DNA of 64,000 nucleotides from Arcobacter sp. LC1 (GTDB lineage Bacteria; Campylobacterota; Campylobacteria; Campylobacterales; Arcobacteraceae): NCBI GenBank assembly GCA_021378565.1, contig JAACJU010000002.1, positions 62,001 to 126,000 of the forward strand, read 5' to 3'. Shown piece by piece: positions 9,285 to 16,126 of this stretch (position 1 is its first letter; each line of letters starts with the position of its first letter). The notes under the pieces were generated by a model. It saw only the letters and a program-made list of their open reading frames with translations, ran no database searches and was not told where the DNA came from. The position numbers and the translations under genes were made by a program.

Positions 9285-9309
9285 ATTCTACCCCCCCCCT
9301 AAATGCCAA
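9285..9309 (-). promoter_or_regulatory. Putative phase-variable promoter with G9 spacer tract
   Basis: Read on the minus strand: TTGGCA (9309-9304), TTTA, nine G (9299-9291), then TAGAAT (9290-9285), followed 29 bp later by the ATG of the barrel gene with AAGGA in between. The poly-G tract lies in the -35/-10 spacer and touches the -10 box. The spacer is now 13 nt; lengthening the tract by 3-4 G would bring it near 17. Homopolymer slippage is an established phase-variation mechanism in Campylobacter and Helicobacter. The promoter call itself is inference. Confidence 0.6.
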
Positions 9310-9473
9310 GCTTAAAATAGAATAAAAATCTAAAGATATTTATATATACTTATTATTTGAGTAAAAAAGTAGCATATTATTAAAAAATTAGATTAAAAAA
9401 ATTATTTATTTTATAAAAGATATAAGAATTAAGAAGAGTTTTTTATTTTTATAGAGATAATATTGGTATGGAT

Positions 9474-10001
9474 TTAAAATTTATAGTTTAACGATACTCC
9501 ACAAGCTAAGTTCCCTAATAAATCATAATTTGCGTTTGAAAAGCTAGGAATTGGTGTACTTAAACCCATATTTACTACAAAATCAGTAAAAACATTTTTT
9601 GAAAAATAATAATCAAATCCTGCTCTAGCTGACAAGGAATAGCTTAATGCATCTTCATGTAAATCCATAGTCTCTAGCCCAAAACCTAGCCCTAAAAAAG
9701 TTTGAATGGTAGAGACATTTATAAATAATTTGTCAATTAAAAAATTATATGATTTTATTTTATTCTTATTAAAACTAGAATAAATGGCTGTTAATTTATA
9801 GACATTATCTTGATGTTTAGGTTTGACAATGAGACCTCCCAATACAGAGTATTGCAAAAATCCCTCACTAGTGTTTCTCGTGCCAAGAATGCCACCACTA
9901 AGCTCAAAACCTATGAAGGGGAAAAGTATTTGTGTGTTTGGCTGTATTTTTCCAAACAAAAAGCTAATAAATATTATGAGTGATAAAAAAATTCTTTTCA
10001 C
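9474..10001 (-). CDS. Outer-membrane beta-barrel protein, paralogue of the preceding gene
   Basis: The start is set at GTG (9999-10001), which has AGGAATTAAA just upstream and gives a standard signal peptide (VKRIFLSLIIFISFLFG). The open frame continues 33 codons further upstream but lacks features there. The mature part (about 158 residues) repeats the motif series of the neighbouring barrel (FPFIGFELSGG, SVLGGLIVKPKHQDNVYKLT, FDYYFSKNVFTDFV) and ends GVSLNYKF. Tandem duplication and divergence are likely. Unlike its partner it has no poly-G tract upstream. Confidence 0.7.
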   Translation of the reverse strand: MKRIFLSLIIFISFLFGKIQPNTQILFPFIGFELSGGILGTRNTSEGFLQYSVLGGLIVKPKHQDNVYKLTAIYSSFNKNKIKSYNFLIDKLFINVSTIQTFLGLGFGLETMDLHEDALSYSLSARAGFDYYFSKNVFTDFVVNMGLSTPIPSFSNANYDLLGNLACGVSLNYKF

Positions 10002-10120
10002 TTTAATTCCTATTATTAAAAATATTCTTCTACTCTTTGCTGAAAAATCAAGCTTAAAATTGAATGATTTTTTTAATTTTATTAAAAGTAGTATACCCAA
10101 TAAATATTTAGACTAAAAAA

Positions 10121-11170
10121 TTATTTATTGTAGGTATTATTTCGAATTTGCTTATTTAAAATTATTTTATTTTTTTGTTCCCGTTTCAGCCTCTTTAGTC
10201 CTTGCTTTATTTCATCTATTTTTTTATTTTTACTTTGTGCAAGACTGGATGCTTTTTGCATATAAATTTGGGCTTTATTTAGTTTGTCAAAATATTCTTC
10301 TAATAAACTTAGATTATAGTTTATAGCGTATGATTTATAAAAAGTTTTGGAATTTAGTTTTTCTAAAATATTTTTTGCTTGTTTGTAATTTTTGTTTTTG
10401 ATTTCTTTAAGAGCTTTTTTAAACTCTTTTTCAATTTTTTCTCTAAAGCCTTTTTTTAATTTTTTTTCTTTAGTCTTGCTTATTTTTAAATCTAAATTTT
10501 CTAAAAGTTTGACTTTATAGCTTTTGTAATATGGGGCTAAATCTCGAGAGATTTGCTTTGTAATATTTTGCGCTAGGATAGTATTTTGTTCATTCTTACT
10601 AGGTAAAATATTAAAATCACCCTCGCAATGTTTTAGTATTTTACTAGCATTGTAAATTTTTTTAAAAATAATATTTGAAGTTGAGATTTTCTTTGTCTTT
10701 AGTTTTACTTCTATTTTTGTTTTTACTTTATAGGTATTTTTTCTACAAAATATCTCATACCTTGCAAATCTTATACAAATTTCTTGACCATTTCTTAAAA
10801 CTACGATTAAACAAGTTCCAAAGTCAGTTCTTCTTTTAAAATAAGGATATATATCAAGACTATTTAAAAGCACTTCGCCATTCAATATAGTTTTAACTTT
10901 TTGATTTTCACTTGATTTGCTTGTATTTTCTAAAACTAAATTAAAATATTTTTTATTTTTTATTTTGATATTTTTTAAGGCTTTATAAATTTGTTTGCTT
11001 TGATTTATATCATCATTTTTAAAAGAGTTTATTTTTATATATTTAATATTTTGATTTGTTATGAGTGCTGGTTCAAGTCTTGTCATTAAGATTTTTTGTG
11101 AACAAGCACCAAAGCCAAGACAAATAAAAAAGCCGAATGTTAATTTTCCTAAAGTTCCTAAAATTTTCAA
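10121..11170 (-). CDS. Lipoprotein of unknown function with TPR-like C-terminus
   Basis: TTG start with AAGGA upstream. The signal sequence LTFGFFICLGFGACSQK contains a plausible lipobox (FGAC). Residues 30-200 (EPALITNQNIKYIKINSFKN and onward) read like a periplasmic domain of the type seen in lipoproteins that bind glycan or assemble with others, but no family is certain. Residues about 225-349 are strongly lysine-rich helices (FKKALKEIKNKNYKQAKNIL, EEYFDKLNKAQIYMQKASSL) that resemble one or two TPR hairpins. It is the first gene of the accessory block after the second murD tail. Confidence 0.55.
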   Translation of the reverse strand: MKILGTLGKLTFGFFICLGFGACSQKILMTRLEPALITNQNIKYIKINSFKNDDINQSKQIYKALKNIKIKNKKYFNLVLENTSKSSENQKVKTILNGEVLLNSLDIYPYFKRRTDFGTCLIVVLRNGQEICIRFARYEIFCRKNTYKVKTKIEVKLKTKKISTSNIIFKKIYNASKILKHCEGDFNILPSKNEQNTILAQNITKQISRDLAPYYKSYKVKLLENLDLKISKTKEKKLKKGFREKIEKEFKKALKEIKNKNYKQAKNILEKLNSKTFYKSYAINYNLSLLEEYFDKLNKAQIYMQKASSLAQSKNKKIDEIKQGLKRLKREQKNKIILNKQIRNNTYNK

Positions 11171-11272
11171 AGCAAAATCCTTAAGATTATAATACCAAAA
11201 AAACTTTGTAATATTCTAAAAATAAAATATAAACTCGATATTTAAAATCTTGCAATATTAAACTTATGCAAG

Positions 11273-11353
11273 TTCAGCCCTCTTGGAAATAGAGGGGATG
11301 ATTTTAAAGAGTTTGTTAAGTCCTTAAAATCAAAAACTATATTAAATAGCTAA
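11273..11353 (+). pseudogene. Remnant of murD 3' end (second, diverged copy)
   Basis: In frame it encodes FSPLGNRGDDFKEFVKSLK followed by seven residues and a stop at 11351-11353. Compare FSSFGKRGDDFKEFVGALK at the end of the intact MurD. The first 58 bases match the real murD end at 48 positions. Nothing upstream continues the gene, so only the last 20 or so codons survive. This suggests that DNA now between 8156 and 11272 arrived next to murD, bringing or leaving a second tail. Confidence 0.75.
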
Positions 11354-11424
11354 ACCATAATTTGTAATAGTTACATATGTATATTTATCATCTTCAGAAT
11401 CACCACCAGTAGCAAGGTTAAGTT
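11342..11424 (-). other. Possible C-terminal remnant of an unidentified protein
   Basis: On the minus strand a short frame reads NLATGGDSEDDKYTYVTITN, then YGLAI and a stop at 11342-11344. An in-frame stop lies just upstream, so no start or ribosome site belongs to it. The composition is protein-like, reminiscent of the end of a secreted or pilin-type protein, but it is too short to assign. Confidence 0.3.
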
Positions 11425-11515
11425 ATGGTATTTGTAAAATATTTTTATACATATAGTAATCACATTTTAATTTCATTAAGGCAGATACACAATTTATTTT
11501 TTATTCTTTTGATAA

Positions 11516-11797
11516 TTAATCTTCAAAATGAAATATTTTATTTATTATGTTTTCGAAAAAATAGTAAAAACCGCTTCCTTGCCACATATTAGTTATTATA
11601 ATAGAAATAATAAATATGGTAATTCCAAGTAAGGCATGAAAAATTCCTCCAAGAAAACCAACATATATACTGATTGGTAAAAACATTACAAGCAAAAACC
11701 AGCGTAATAAAAATTTTATGATAATGCCTGCTAAAAATATTACAATTACAAACCAGCCTAATAAAATTATGGAAATGATTACAATAAAAAAGTCCAT
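11516..11797 (-). CDS. Small hydrophobic membrane protein
   Basis: A 93-residue protein made of about three hydrophobic segments (residues 2-30, 33-50 and 52-70) with a short polar C-terminus (FYYFFENIINKIFHFED). No family recognised. It follows the PH/SHOCT gene by 3 bp on the same strand and is the last member of the putative DUF805 operon. Confidence 0.6.
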   Translation of the reverse strand: MDFFIVIISIILLGWFVIVIFLAGIIIKFLLRWFLLVMFLPISIYVGFLGGIFHALLGITIFIISIIITNMWQGSGFYYFFENIINKIFHFED

Positions 11798-11800
11798 TTT

Positions 11801-12355
11801 CTACCCAAGTACTTTTTCTTTTTCTTTGTTGAATTCCTCTTGAGAAATAATCCCTTTATCTTTTAGTTTTGCTAGTTTTGCTAACTTATCATATGTGTCT
11901 AGCTCTTGCTTTTTTATGTTTGCATTGTGGTGTAAATTTTTTCTATTTTCTACAGCATCTTGCATAATATTTGTAAAGGTTTTTACAGTTTTTATCCATA
12001 CATTTGTTATGTGCCTTTCTCTTACGCCATCTTCTATAAAAATTTCTCCAAAAAATATTCCTGTTTTCCCTGAAATAGAATTAACCCTATCAAGGTCTAT
12101 TGTCGTTCGTTCTAGCCCATATATCATACCTTTATCCAAAAAAATTACTCTTCTGTCTGTGAGTGTTATTAGCCATGTATTCCCATCCATTAAACCTGAG
12201 GTAAATGCTAAAATTTGCTCATTATCACTTATTATTTCAGGTAGATAACTTAATTCTATTTTTGTAAAAAATTTCTCATCGCCTATCTTATTTGCAATTT
12301 CTTCATATTTTTTATTTAATTCTACTTTGGAAGAATTTTTAAAATCAAAAGCCAT
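11801..12355 (-). CDS. Bacterial PH-domain (YokE-like) protein with C-terminal SHOCT motif
   Basis: The 184-residue protein contains a PH-like beta domain at about residues 45-135: IISDNEQILAFTSGLMDG, then WLITLTDRRVIFLDKGM and TIDLDRVNSISGKTG. After a helical linker it ends with a SHOCT (short C-terminal) motif: YDKLAKLAKLKDKGIISQEE then FNKEKEKVLG. SHOCT motifs are thought to mediate oligomerisation, and bacterial PH domains can bind membranes or partner proteins. No signal peptide, so it probably acts at the cytoplasmic face. The two flanking DUF805 genes and the small membrane protein suggest a membrane-associated complex. Function unknown. Confidence 0.8.
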   Translation of the reverse strand: MAFDFKNSSKVELNKKYEEIANKIGDEKFFTKIELSYLPEIISDNEQILAFTSGLMDGNTWLITLTDRRVIFLDKGMIYGLERTTIDLDRVNSISGKTGIFFGEIFIEDGVRERHITNVWIKTVKTFTNIMQDAVENRKNLHHNANIKKQELDTYDKLAKLAKLKDKGIISQEEFNKEKEKVLG

Positions 12356-12363
12356 TTTAACCC

Positions 12364-12747
12364 TTATCTTGTTCTAAATTTTCTTTTCCCATATTTATTA
12401 TCTTTTTTACTGCCTTGTATATAAAATAAAAATAATATAATATAGCCAACTACGGGTATTATTACTACAAAAATCCAATCAAATGAATGTCCTGCATCAT
12501 GTAATCTTCTACTTTGAAGTGCCAGTCCTGGAAGAAAATGAATTATAATAAATACATAGTATAATCCTATAAAAAAAAATTGTGCTACATAAATTTGAAA
12601 TAATCCAAAAAATATTGATAAAATTTCGGGTACTAATATAATAATTGCTATAGTAATTGCACTGAACCAAAATTCAGAGCGTGTTGCTCTACCTGAAAAT
12701 TTGGCATATTGTGTCATCGTACTTTTATAACTTGATAATAAGCCCAC
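12364..12747 (-). CDS. DUF805 membrane protein (second copy)
   Basis: GTG start preceded by AAGGAGTTTAG. The 127-residue protein begins GLLSSYKSTMTQYAKFSGRA and shows the DUF805 pattern: an N-terminal YAKFSGRATRSEFW motif, hydrophobic segments, the RRLHDAGHS motif, more membrane segments and a basic tail (GSKKDNKYGKRKF). DUF805 proteins are inner-membrane proteins without a firm function. Its first 26 codons and 5' leader are almost identical to those of the next gene upstream, so the pair arose by recent tandem duplication, this copy being shorter by about 43 residues. Confidence 0.85.
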   Translation of the reverse strand: MGLLSSYKSTMTQYAKFSGRATRSEFWFSAITIAIIILVPEILSIFFGLFQIYVAQFFFIGLYYVFIIIHFLPGLALQSRRLHDAGHSFDWIFVVIIPVVGYIILFLFYIQGSKKDNKYGKRKFRTR

Positions 12748-12768
12748 CTAAACTCCTTAATTTTAAAA
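12667..12768 (-). repeat. Tandem-duplication repeat, copy 1 (5' part and leader of DUF805 gene)
   Basis: About 100 bp covering the leader and first ~26 codons nearly match 13219-13319. The shared stretches include CAGAGCGTGTTGCTCTACC and the leader CTCCTTAATTTTAAA. Similarity extends upstream of the start codon, which argues for duplication of DNA rather than convergence. Confidence 0.8.
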
Positions 12769-12786
12769 TGAAATTTATTTTAGCCC

Positions 12787-13299
12787 TTATTTTATTTTTC
12801 TTTTTCCATATTTATTATCTTCTTTGCTTCCTAAAAAAACTTGTATTGCAAACCAAAAACCAATGATACCACATATTCCTTCCATGGATAAAAAAGACGA
12901 TGAATGCATAATGGTTTGGAGGTTGTTTGAAGGTATAAAGAATTTTGCCCATCCAATAATAATAGCACTTAAGGCTATTCCTGGTACGAGTCCCCACCAT
13001 ATAAAAGAATGACCTCTATCATGTAATCTTCTGCTAGAAAGAGCAAGTATAGGAAGTATATGAATAATAAGAGGAATATTTTCAATAAATCCAGTTATAT
13101 AGATTGTTGTAGATTTTTCAACATTATAAGCTGTCATTATGCTCATTATTATTATTGAAATAACTGCCATCACAATACTCATTAAAAATATAATAATCAT
13201 TATCATGATGTATCCTAGCCAAAATTCAGAGCGTGTTGCTCTACCTGAAAACTTTGCATATTGTGTCATCGCACTTTTATAATTTGACCATAAACCCAT
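12787..13299 (-). CDS. DUF805 membrane protein (first copy), head of poly-G-controlled operon
   Basis: The 170-residue protein starts MGLWSNYKSAMTQYAKFSGR with AAGGAG 7 nt upstream. About four membrane segments flank the RRLHDRGHS motif, and the tail is GSKEDNKYGKRKIK, as in the shorter paralogue downstream. It is the first gene of a minus-strand run (12787-13299, 12364-12747, 11801-12355, 11516-11797) with gaps of 3-39 bp, hence a probable four-gene operon. A G10 tract touches its presumed -10 box. Confidence 0.85.
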   Translation of the reverse strand: MGLWSNYKSAMTQYAKFSGRATRSEFWLGYIMIMIIIFLMSIVMAVISIIIMSIMTAYNVEKSTTIYITGFIENIPLIIHILPILALSSRRLHDRGHSFIWWGLVPGIALSAIIIGWAKFFIPSNNLQTIMHSSSFLSMEGICGIIGFWFAIQVFLGSKEDNKYGKRKIK

Positions 13300-13319
13300 C
13301 TAATCTCCTTAATTTTAAA
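13219..13319 (-). repeat. Tandem-duplication repeat, copy 2
   Basis: Partner of 12667-12768: the leader and first codons of the upstream DUF805 gene. The two starts differ (ATG here, GTG in the other copy), while both keep the same Shine-Dalgarno context. Confidence 0.8.
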
Positions 13320-13328
13320 CATAGGAGT

Positions 13329-13354
13329 ATTTTACCCCCCCCCCTGAGAGTAAA
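13329..13354 (-). promoter_or_regulatory. Putative phase-variable promoter with G10 spacer tract
   Basis: Read on the minus strand: TTTACT (13354-13349), CTCA, ten G (13344-13335), then TAAAAT (13334-13329), 29 bp before the DUF805 ATG. The layout (hexamer, four bases, poly-G, -10) and the 29-bp distance to the ATG are the same as at 9285-9309, though the genes are unrelated. The spacer is 14 nt here. It probably switches the whole DUF805-PH/SHOCT operon. Confidence 0.6.
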
Positions 13355-13700
13355 CTTAAAAATACATAAAAAAATAAATGAATTTTTAAAATTGAGTGAA
13401 AAAGTAGCATAAATATTAAAAAAGTCGATTAGTAAAAAATATTTATAAACTTTTTAAATAAATTTTATTTATAGTTTCTAACATGATTTTGCTAGGGATA
13501 TAAAGTTTTTTAATTTTTTTATAGATATGTATATTTTAACTTATTTATTAAATAATTTATTTAATAAAGATAATCAATAAAAGTAAAAAATCTATCAAAA
13601 CTGAGCACATAAAAATAAATAGAAAAAATTACCCAAGCTTATAGGGCTTGTTAAGCTATATTTAATTATAGTTTTTATATAATTTCTCTCCATTTTGGAG
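13355..13700. other. AT-rich spacer before the tRNA cluster
   Basis: No gene found. The stretch is dominated by A and T runs and must carry the promoter of the tRNA cluster, possibly the AATTATAGTTTTTATATAA region near 13663-13682. No other element was recognised. Confidence 0.45.
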
Positions 13701-13776
13701 GGCTCGATAGCTCAGTCGGTAGAGCAAAGGACTGAAAATCCTTGTGTCGACAGTTCGATTCTGTCTCGCGCCACCA
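13701..13776 (+). tRNA. tRNA-Phe (GAA)
   Basis: A 76-nt cloverleaf with encoded CCA and anticodon GAA in the loop of GGACTGAAAATCC. Acceptor strands are GGCTCGA and TCGCGCC. Position 4 (T) faces C at position 69, an internal mismatch; G at 69/70-side would complete the stem as in the usual TCGAGCC. The rest of the molecule is regular. First gene of a five-tRNA cluster leading into tuf. Confidence 0.93.
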
Positions 13777-13792
13777 CTTTGGTTTTGGATAA

Positions 13793-13869
13793 GCTGGTGT
13801 AGCTCAGTTGGCTAGAGCAGCTGATTTGTAATCAGCAGGTCGGAGGTTCAAGTCCCCTCACCAGCTCCA
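13793..13869 (+). tRNA. tRNA-Thr (TGT)
   Basis: A 77-nt cloverleaf with encoded CCA. Acceptor GCTGGTG pairs with CACCAGC. The anticodon loop TTTGTAA within GCTGA/TCAGC gives TGT, reading ACA and probably other Thr codons. Confidence 0.96.
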
Positions 13870-13929
13870 TTTTTGTTTGTCCTGCGTAAGTTTTTTAAAC
13901 AGCGCTAGACCAGATTAATAATTTTCAAC

Positions 13930-14014
13930 GGTGAGGTTGGAGAGTGGTCAAATCCAGGAGACTGTAAATCTCCCGCCTATGGCTTCGAAGGTTCAAGTCC
14001 TTCTCTCACCACCA
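13930..14014 (+). tRNA. tRNA-Tyr (GTA)
   Basis: An 85-nt class II tRNA with a long variable arm and encoded CCA. Acceptor GGTGAGG pairs with TCTCACC (terminal G-T wobble). Anticodon GTA in ACTGTAAATC. Confidence 0.96.
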
Positions 14015-14026
14015 TATTAAATTGAT

Positions 14027-14103
<77 letters not shown>

Positions 14104-14129
14104 TTTTATATTTATTGATACTGGGAGCT

Positions 14130-14148
14130 GAGTTATGCGCAATAACTC
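14130..14148. other. Short hairpin in the tRNA-Gly to tRNA-Thr spacer
   Basis: GAGTTAT (14130-14136) pairs exactly with ATAACTC (14142-14148) around GCGCA. No T tract follows, so it is more likely a processing or structural element in the tRNA precursor than a terminator. Confidence 0.35.
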
Positions 14149-14210
14149 CATTTAAGTATAGTCTTCCAAATGAAAATAAATATAATTAACGAAATTTTTT
14201 AAAAGATTTT

Positions 14211-14285
<75 letters not shown>

Positions 14286-14298
14286 TGGACAAATATGT

Positions 14299-14361
14299 TA
14301 TAATAATAAAAATCCCTCTGAGCAGATTAGCTAAGATTCTATGGCTCATCTGCCCAGAGGG
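14299..14361 (+). promoter_or_regulatory. tuf promoter (-10) and long leader hairpin
   Basis: TATAAT at 14299-14304 is a consensus -10 box. Ten bases later a long stem begins: CCCTCTG (14314-14320) with CAGAGGG (14355-14361), GCAGAT (14322-14327) with ATCTGC (14348-14353), and AGC with GCT inside. A-rich sequence follows, then the AAGGGG ribosome site of tuf. The hairpin occupies most of the 5' leader and could stabilise the mRNA, attenuate it, or act as an EF-Tu-responsive structure. The mechanism is not shown by sequence. Confidence 0.6.
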
Positions 14362-14394
14362 CAAAAAAATAAATCTAGATTAAGGGGAATTCCT

Positions 14395-15603
14395 ATGGCT
14401 AAAGAAAAATTTAAAAGAGATAAACCACATGTTAACATTGGTACAATAGGTCACGTCGACCATGGTAAAACTACACTAACTGCTGCAATTACAGCTGTAC
14501 TTGCTACAAAAAATGATTCTGAATTTATGGATTACGATAAAATCGATAATGCTCCAGAAGAAAGAGAAAGAGGAATTACTATTGCTACTTCTCATGTTGA
14601 GTATGAAACTGATAAAAGACATTACGCTCACGTGGATTGTCCAGGACATGCTGATTATGTTAAAAATATGATTACAGGTGCTGCTCAAATGGATGGGGCA
14701 ATATTAGTTATTGCATCAACTGATGGGCCTATGGCTCAAACTAGAGAACATATTTTACTTGCAGGTCAAGTAGGAGTTCCTTATATAGTTGTATTTTTGA
14801 ATAAAGAAGATCAGCTTGATGAAGAAGACAAAGACGAAATGCTAGAATTGGTTGAAATGGAAGTAAGAGAATTATTATCAGAATATGATTTTCCAGGTGA
14901 TGATACTCCTATTATTTCAGGTTCAGCTTTTAAAGCATTAGAAGAAGCAAAAACTGGAACTCTTGGACCTTGGTCAGATAAAATTATTAAATTAATGGAC
15001 GCTGTTGATACTTATATTCCAACTCCTGTAAGAGAAACTGATAAAGATTTCTTAATGCCTGTTGAGGATGTATTCTCAATCTCAGGTAGAGGTACAGTTG
15101 TAACTGGTAGAATCGAAAGAGGTACAGTTAAAGTCGGAGAAGAAATAGAAATTGTCGGAATTCACGATACATTAAAAACAACTGTAACTGGTGTTGAAAT
15201 GTTTAGAAAAGAGATGGATCAGGGTGAAGCTGGAGATAACTGCGGTGTTTTACTAAGAGGTGTTAAAAGAGAAGACGTTGAAAGAGGTCAAGTTCTTGTA
15301 AAACCAGGAACAATCACACCACATACTCAATTTAGATGTGAAACTTATATTCTTTCAAAAGAAGAGGGTGGAAGACATACTCCATTTTTTAGTGGATATA
15401 GACCACAATTTTATGTAAGAACTACTGATGTTACAGGTTCTGTTACACTTCCTGAGGGAACTGAAATGGTAATGCCTGGAGATAATGTGGAAATGACTGT
15501 TGAGTTAGTTGCACCAATTGCACTTGAAAAAGGTACTAAGTTTGCTATTAGAGAAGGTGGTAGAACTGTTGGTGCTGGAGTTATTGCAGAAATTATCAAA
15601 TAA
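14395..15603 (+). CDS. tuf: Translation elongation factor Tu
   Basis: 402-residue GTPase delivering aminoacyl-tRNA to the ribosome. The start [16 protein letters not shown] has AAGGGG upstream. G motifs: GHVDHGKT (19-26), DCPGH, NKED and SGSAFKAL. Domain 2 and 3 marks include [17 protein letters not shown] and [16 protein letters not shown]. The NKED region carries a few extra acidic residues ([20 protein letters not shown]), where C. jejuni has a shorter version from memory; similar sequences are known to me from Arcobacter-type EF-Tu. First protein gene after the tRNA cluster. Confidence 0.98.
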   Translation: MAKEKFKRDKPHVNIGTIGHVDHGKTTLTAAITAVLATKNDSEFMDYDKIDNAPEERERGITIATSHVEYETDKRHYAHVDCPGHADYVKNMITGAAQMDGAILVIASTDGPMAQTREHILLAGQVGVPYIVVFLNKEDQLDEEDKDEMLELVEMEVRELLSEYDFPGDDTPIISGSAFKALEEAKTGTLGPWSDKIIKLMDAVDTYIPTPVRETDKDFLMPVEDVFSISGRGTVVTGRIERGTVKVGEEIEIVGIHDTLKTTVTGVEMFRKEMDQGEAGDNCGVLLRGVKREDVERGQVLVKPGTITPHTQFRCETYILSKEEGGRHTPFFSGYRPQFYVRTTDVTGSVTLPEGTEMVMPGDNVEMTVELVAPIALEKGTKFAIREGGRTVGAGVIAEIIK

Positions 15604-15611
15604 GGATAAAT

Positions 15612-15782
15612 ATGGCACACGGGACAAGAATTAAAATAGGGTTAAAATGCGAAGAGTGTGGTGATATTAACTACACTACTACAAAAAATCCTAAAACTCA
15701 TACTGATAAGTTTGAGGCAAAAAGATATAGTCCAAGACTAAAAAAACACACCATTCATAAAGAAGTTAAGTTAAAATCTTAA
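15612..15782 (+). pseudogene. rpmG: Ribosomal protein L33, apparently frameshifted
   Basis: Reads [37 protein letters not shown], and then meets a stop (TAG, 15729-15731) because a six-A run at 15719-15724 holds one base too many. In the next frame the expected end [18 protein letters not shown] follows, but its stop is also displaced by a missing base near 15780. Two compensating one-base indels in a 56-codon essential gene point to sequencing error rather than loss. The location between tuf and trnW is the conserved place for rpmG. The CxxC near residue 13 is intact. Confidence 0.75.
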
Positions 15783-15815
15783 CCTCTTTATTTTTTTTAG
15801 GTTTGAGTTTTTTGT

Positions 15816-15891
15816 AGGTCAGTAGCTCTAATGGTAGAGCGCCGGATTCCAAATCCGATGGTTGGGGGTTCGAGTCCCTCCTGGCCTGCCA
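15816..15891 (+). tRNA. tRNA-Trp (CCA)
   Basis: A 76-nt cloverleaf with encoded CCA. Acceptor AGGTCAG pairs with CTGGCCT (one G-T). Anticodon CCA in GGATTCCAAATCC. Lies between rpmG and secE as in other Campylobacterota. Confidence 0.96.
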
Positions 15892-15932
15892 TGGAATGAG
15901 TTATATAAATAAAAGCACCAAAGGCAGATATT

Positions 15933-16115
15933 GTGAAAAAAATAAAAAGCTATTATAGACATGTGAAAGATGAACTTAATAAAGTTATTTTTCCTATAAA
16001 AGAACAAATAAGATCTGCATTCATTTCTGTTATTGTTGTTGTAGCTGTAATATCTTTGTTTTTGGCTTTGATTGATTTAATAATGTCTTTAAGCTTATCA
16101 TCTATAATAAATTAA
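15933..16115 (+). CDS. secE: Preprotein translocase subunit SecE
   Basis: 60-residue single-span SecE starting at GTG (VKKIKSYYRHVKDELNKVIF). An amphipathic N-terminal helix with the conserved E-L-x-K-V-x-x-P pattern is followed by one membrane helix (residues 29-52). It clamps SecY in the SecYEG channel. Always next to nusG, as here (11 bp gap). Confidence 0.93.
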   Translation: MKKIKSYYRHVKDELNKVIFPIKEQIRSAFISVIVVVAVISLFLALIDLIMSLSLSSIIN

Positions 16116-16126
16116 AAGGAAAAGCT

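Larger units (their letters stand above)
11171..11515. other. 345-bp spacer holding relics of two genes
   Basis: No intact gene. It contains a diverged murD 3'-end copy (11273-11353) and, overlapping it on the other strand, a short reading frame that looks like the tail of another protein (11342-11424). The remainder is AT-rich and featureless. Confidence 0.6.
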
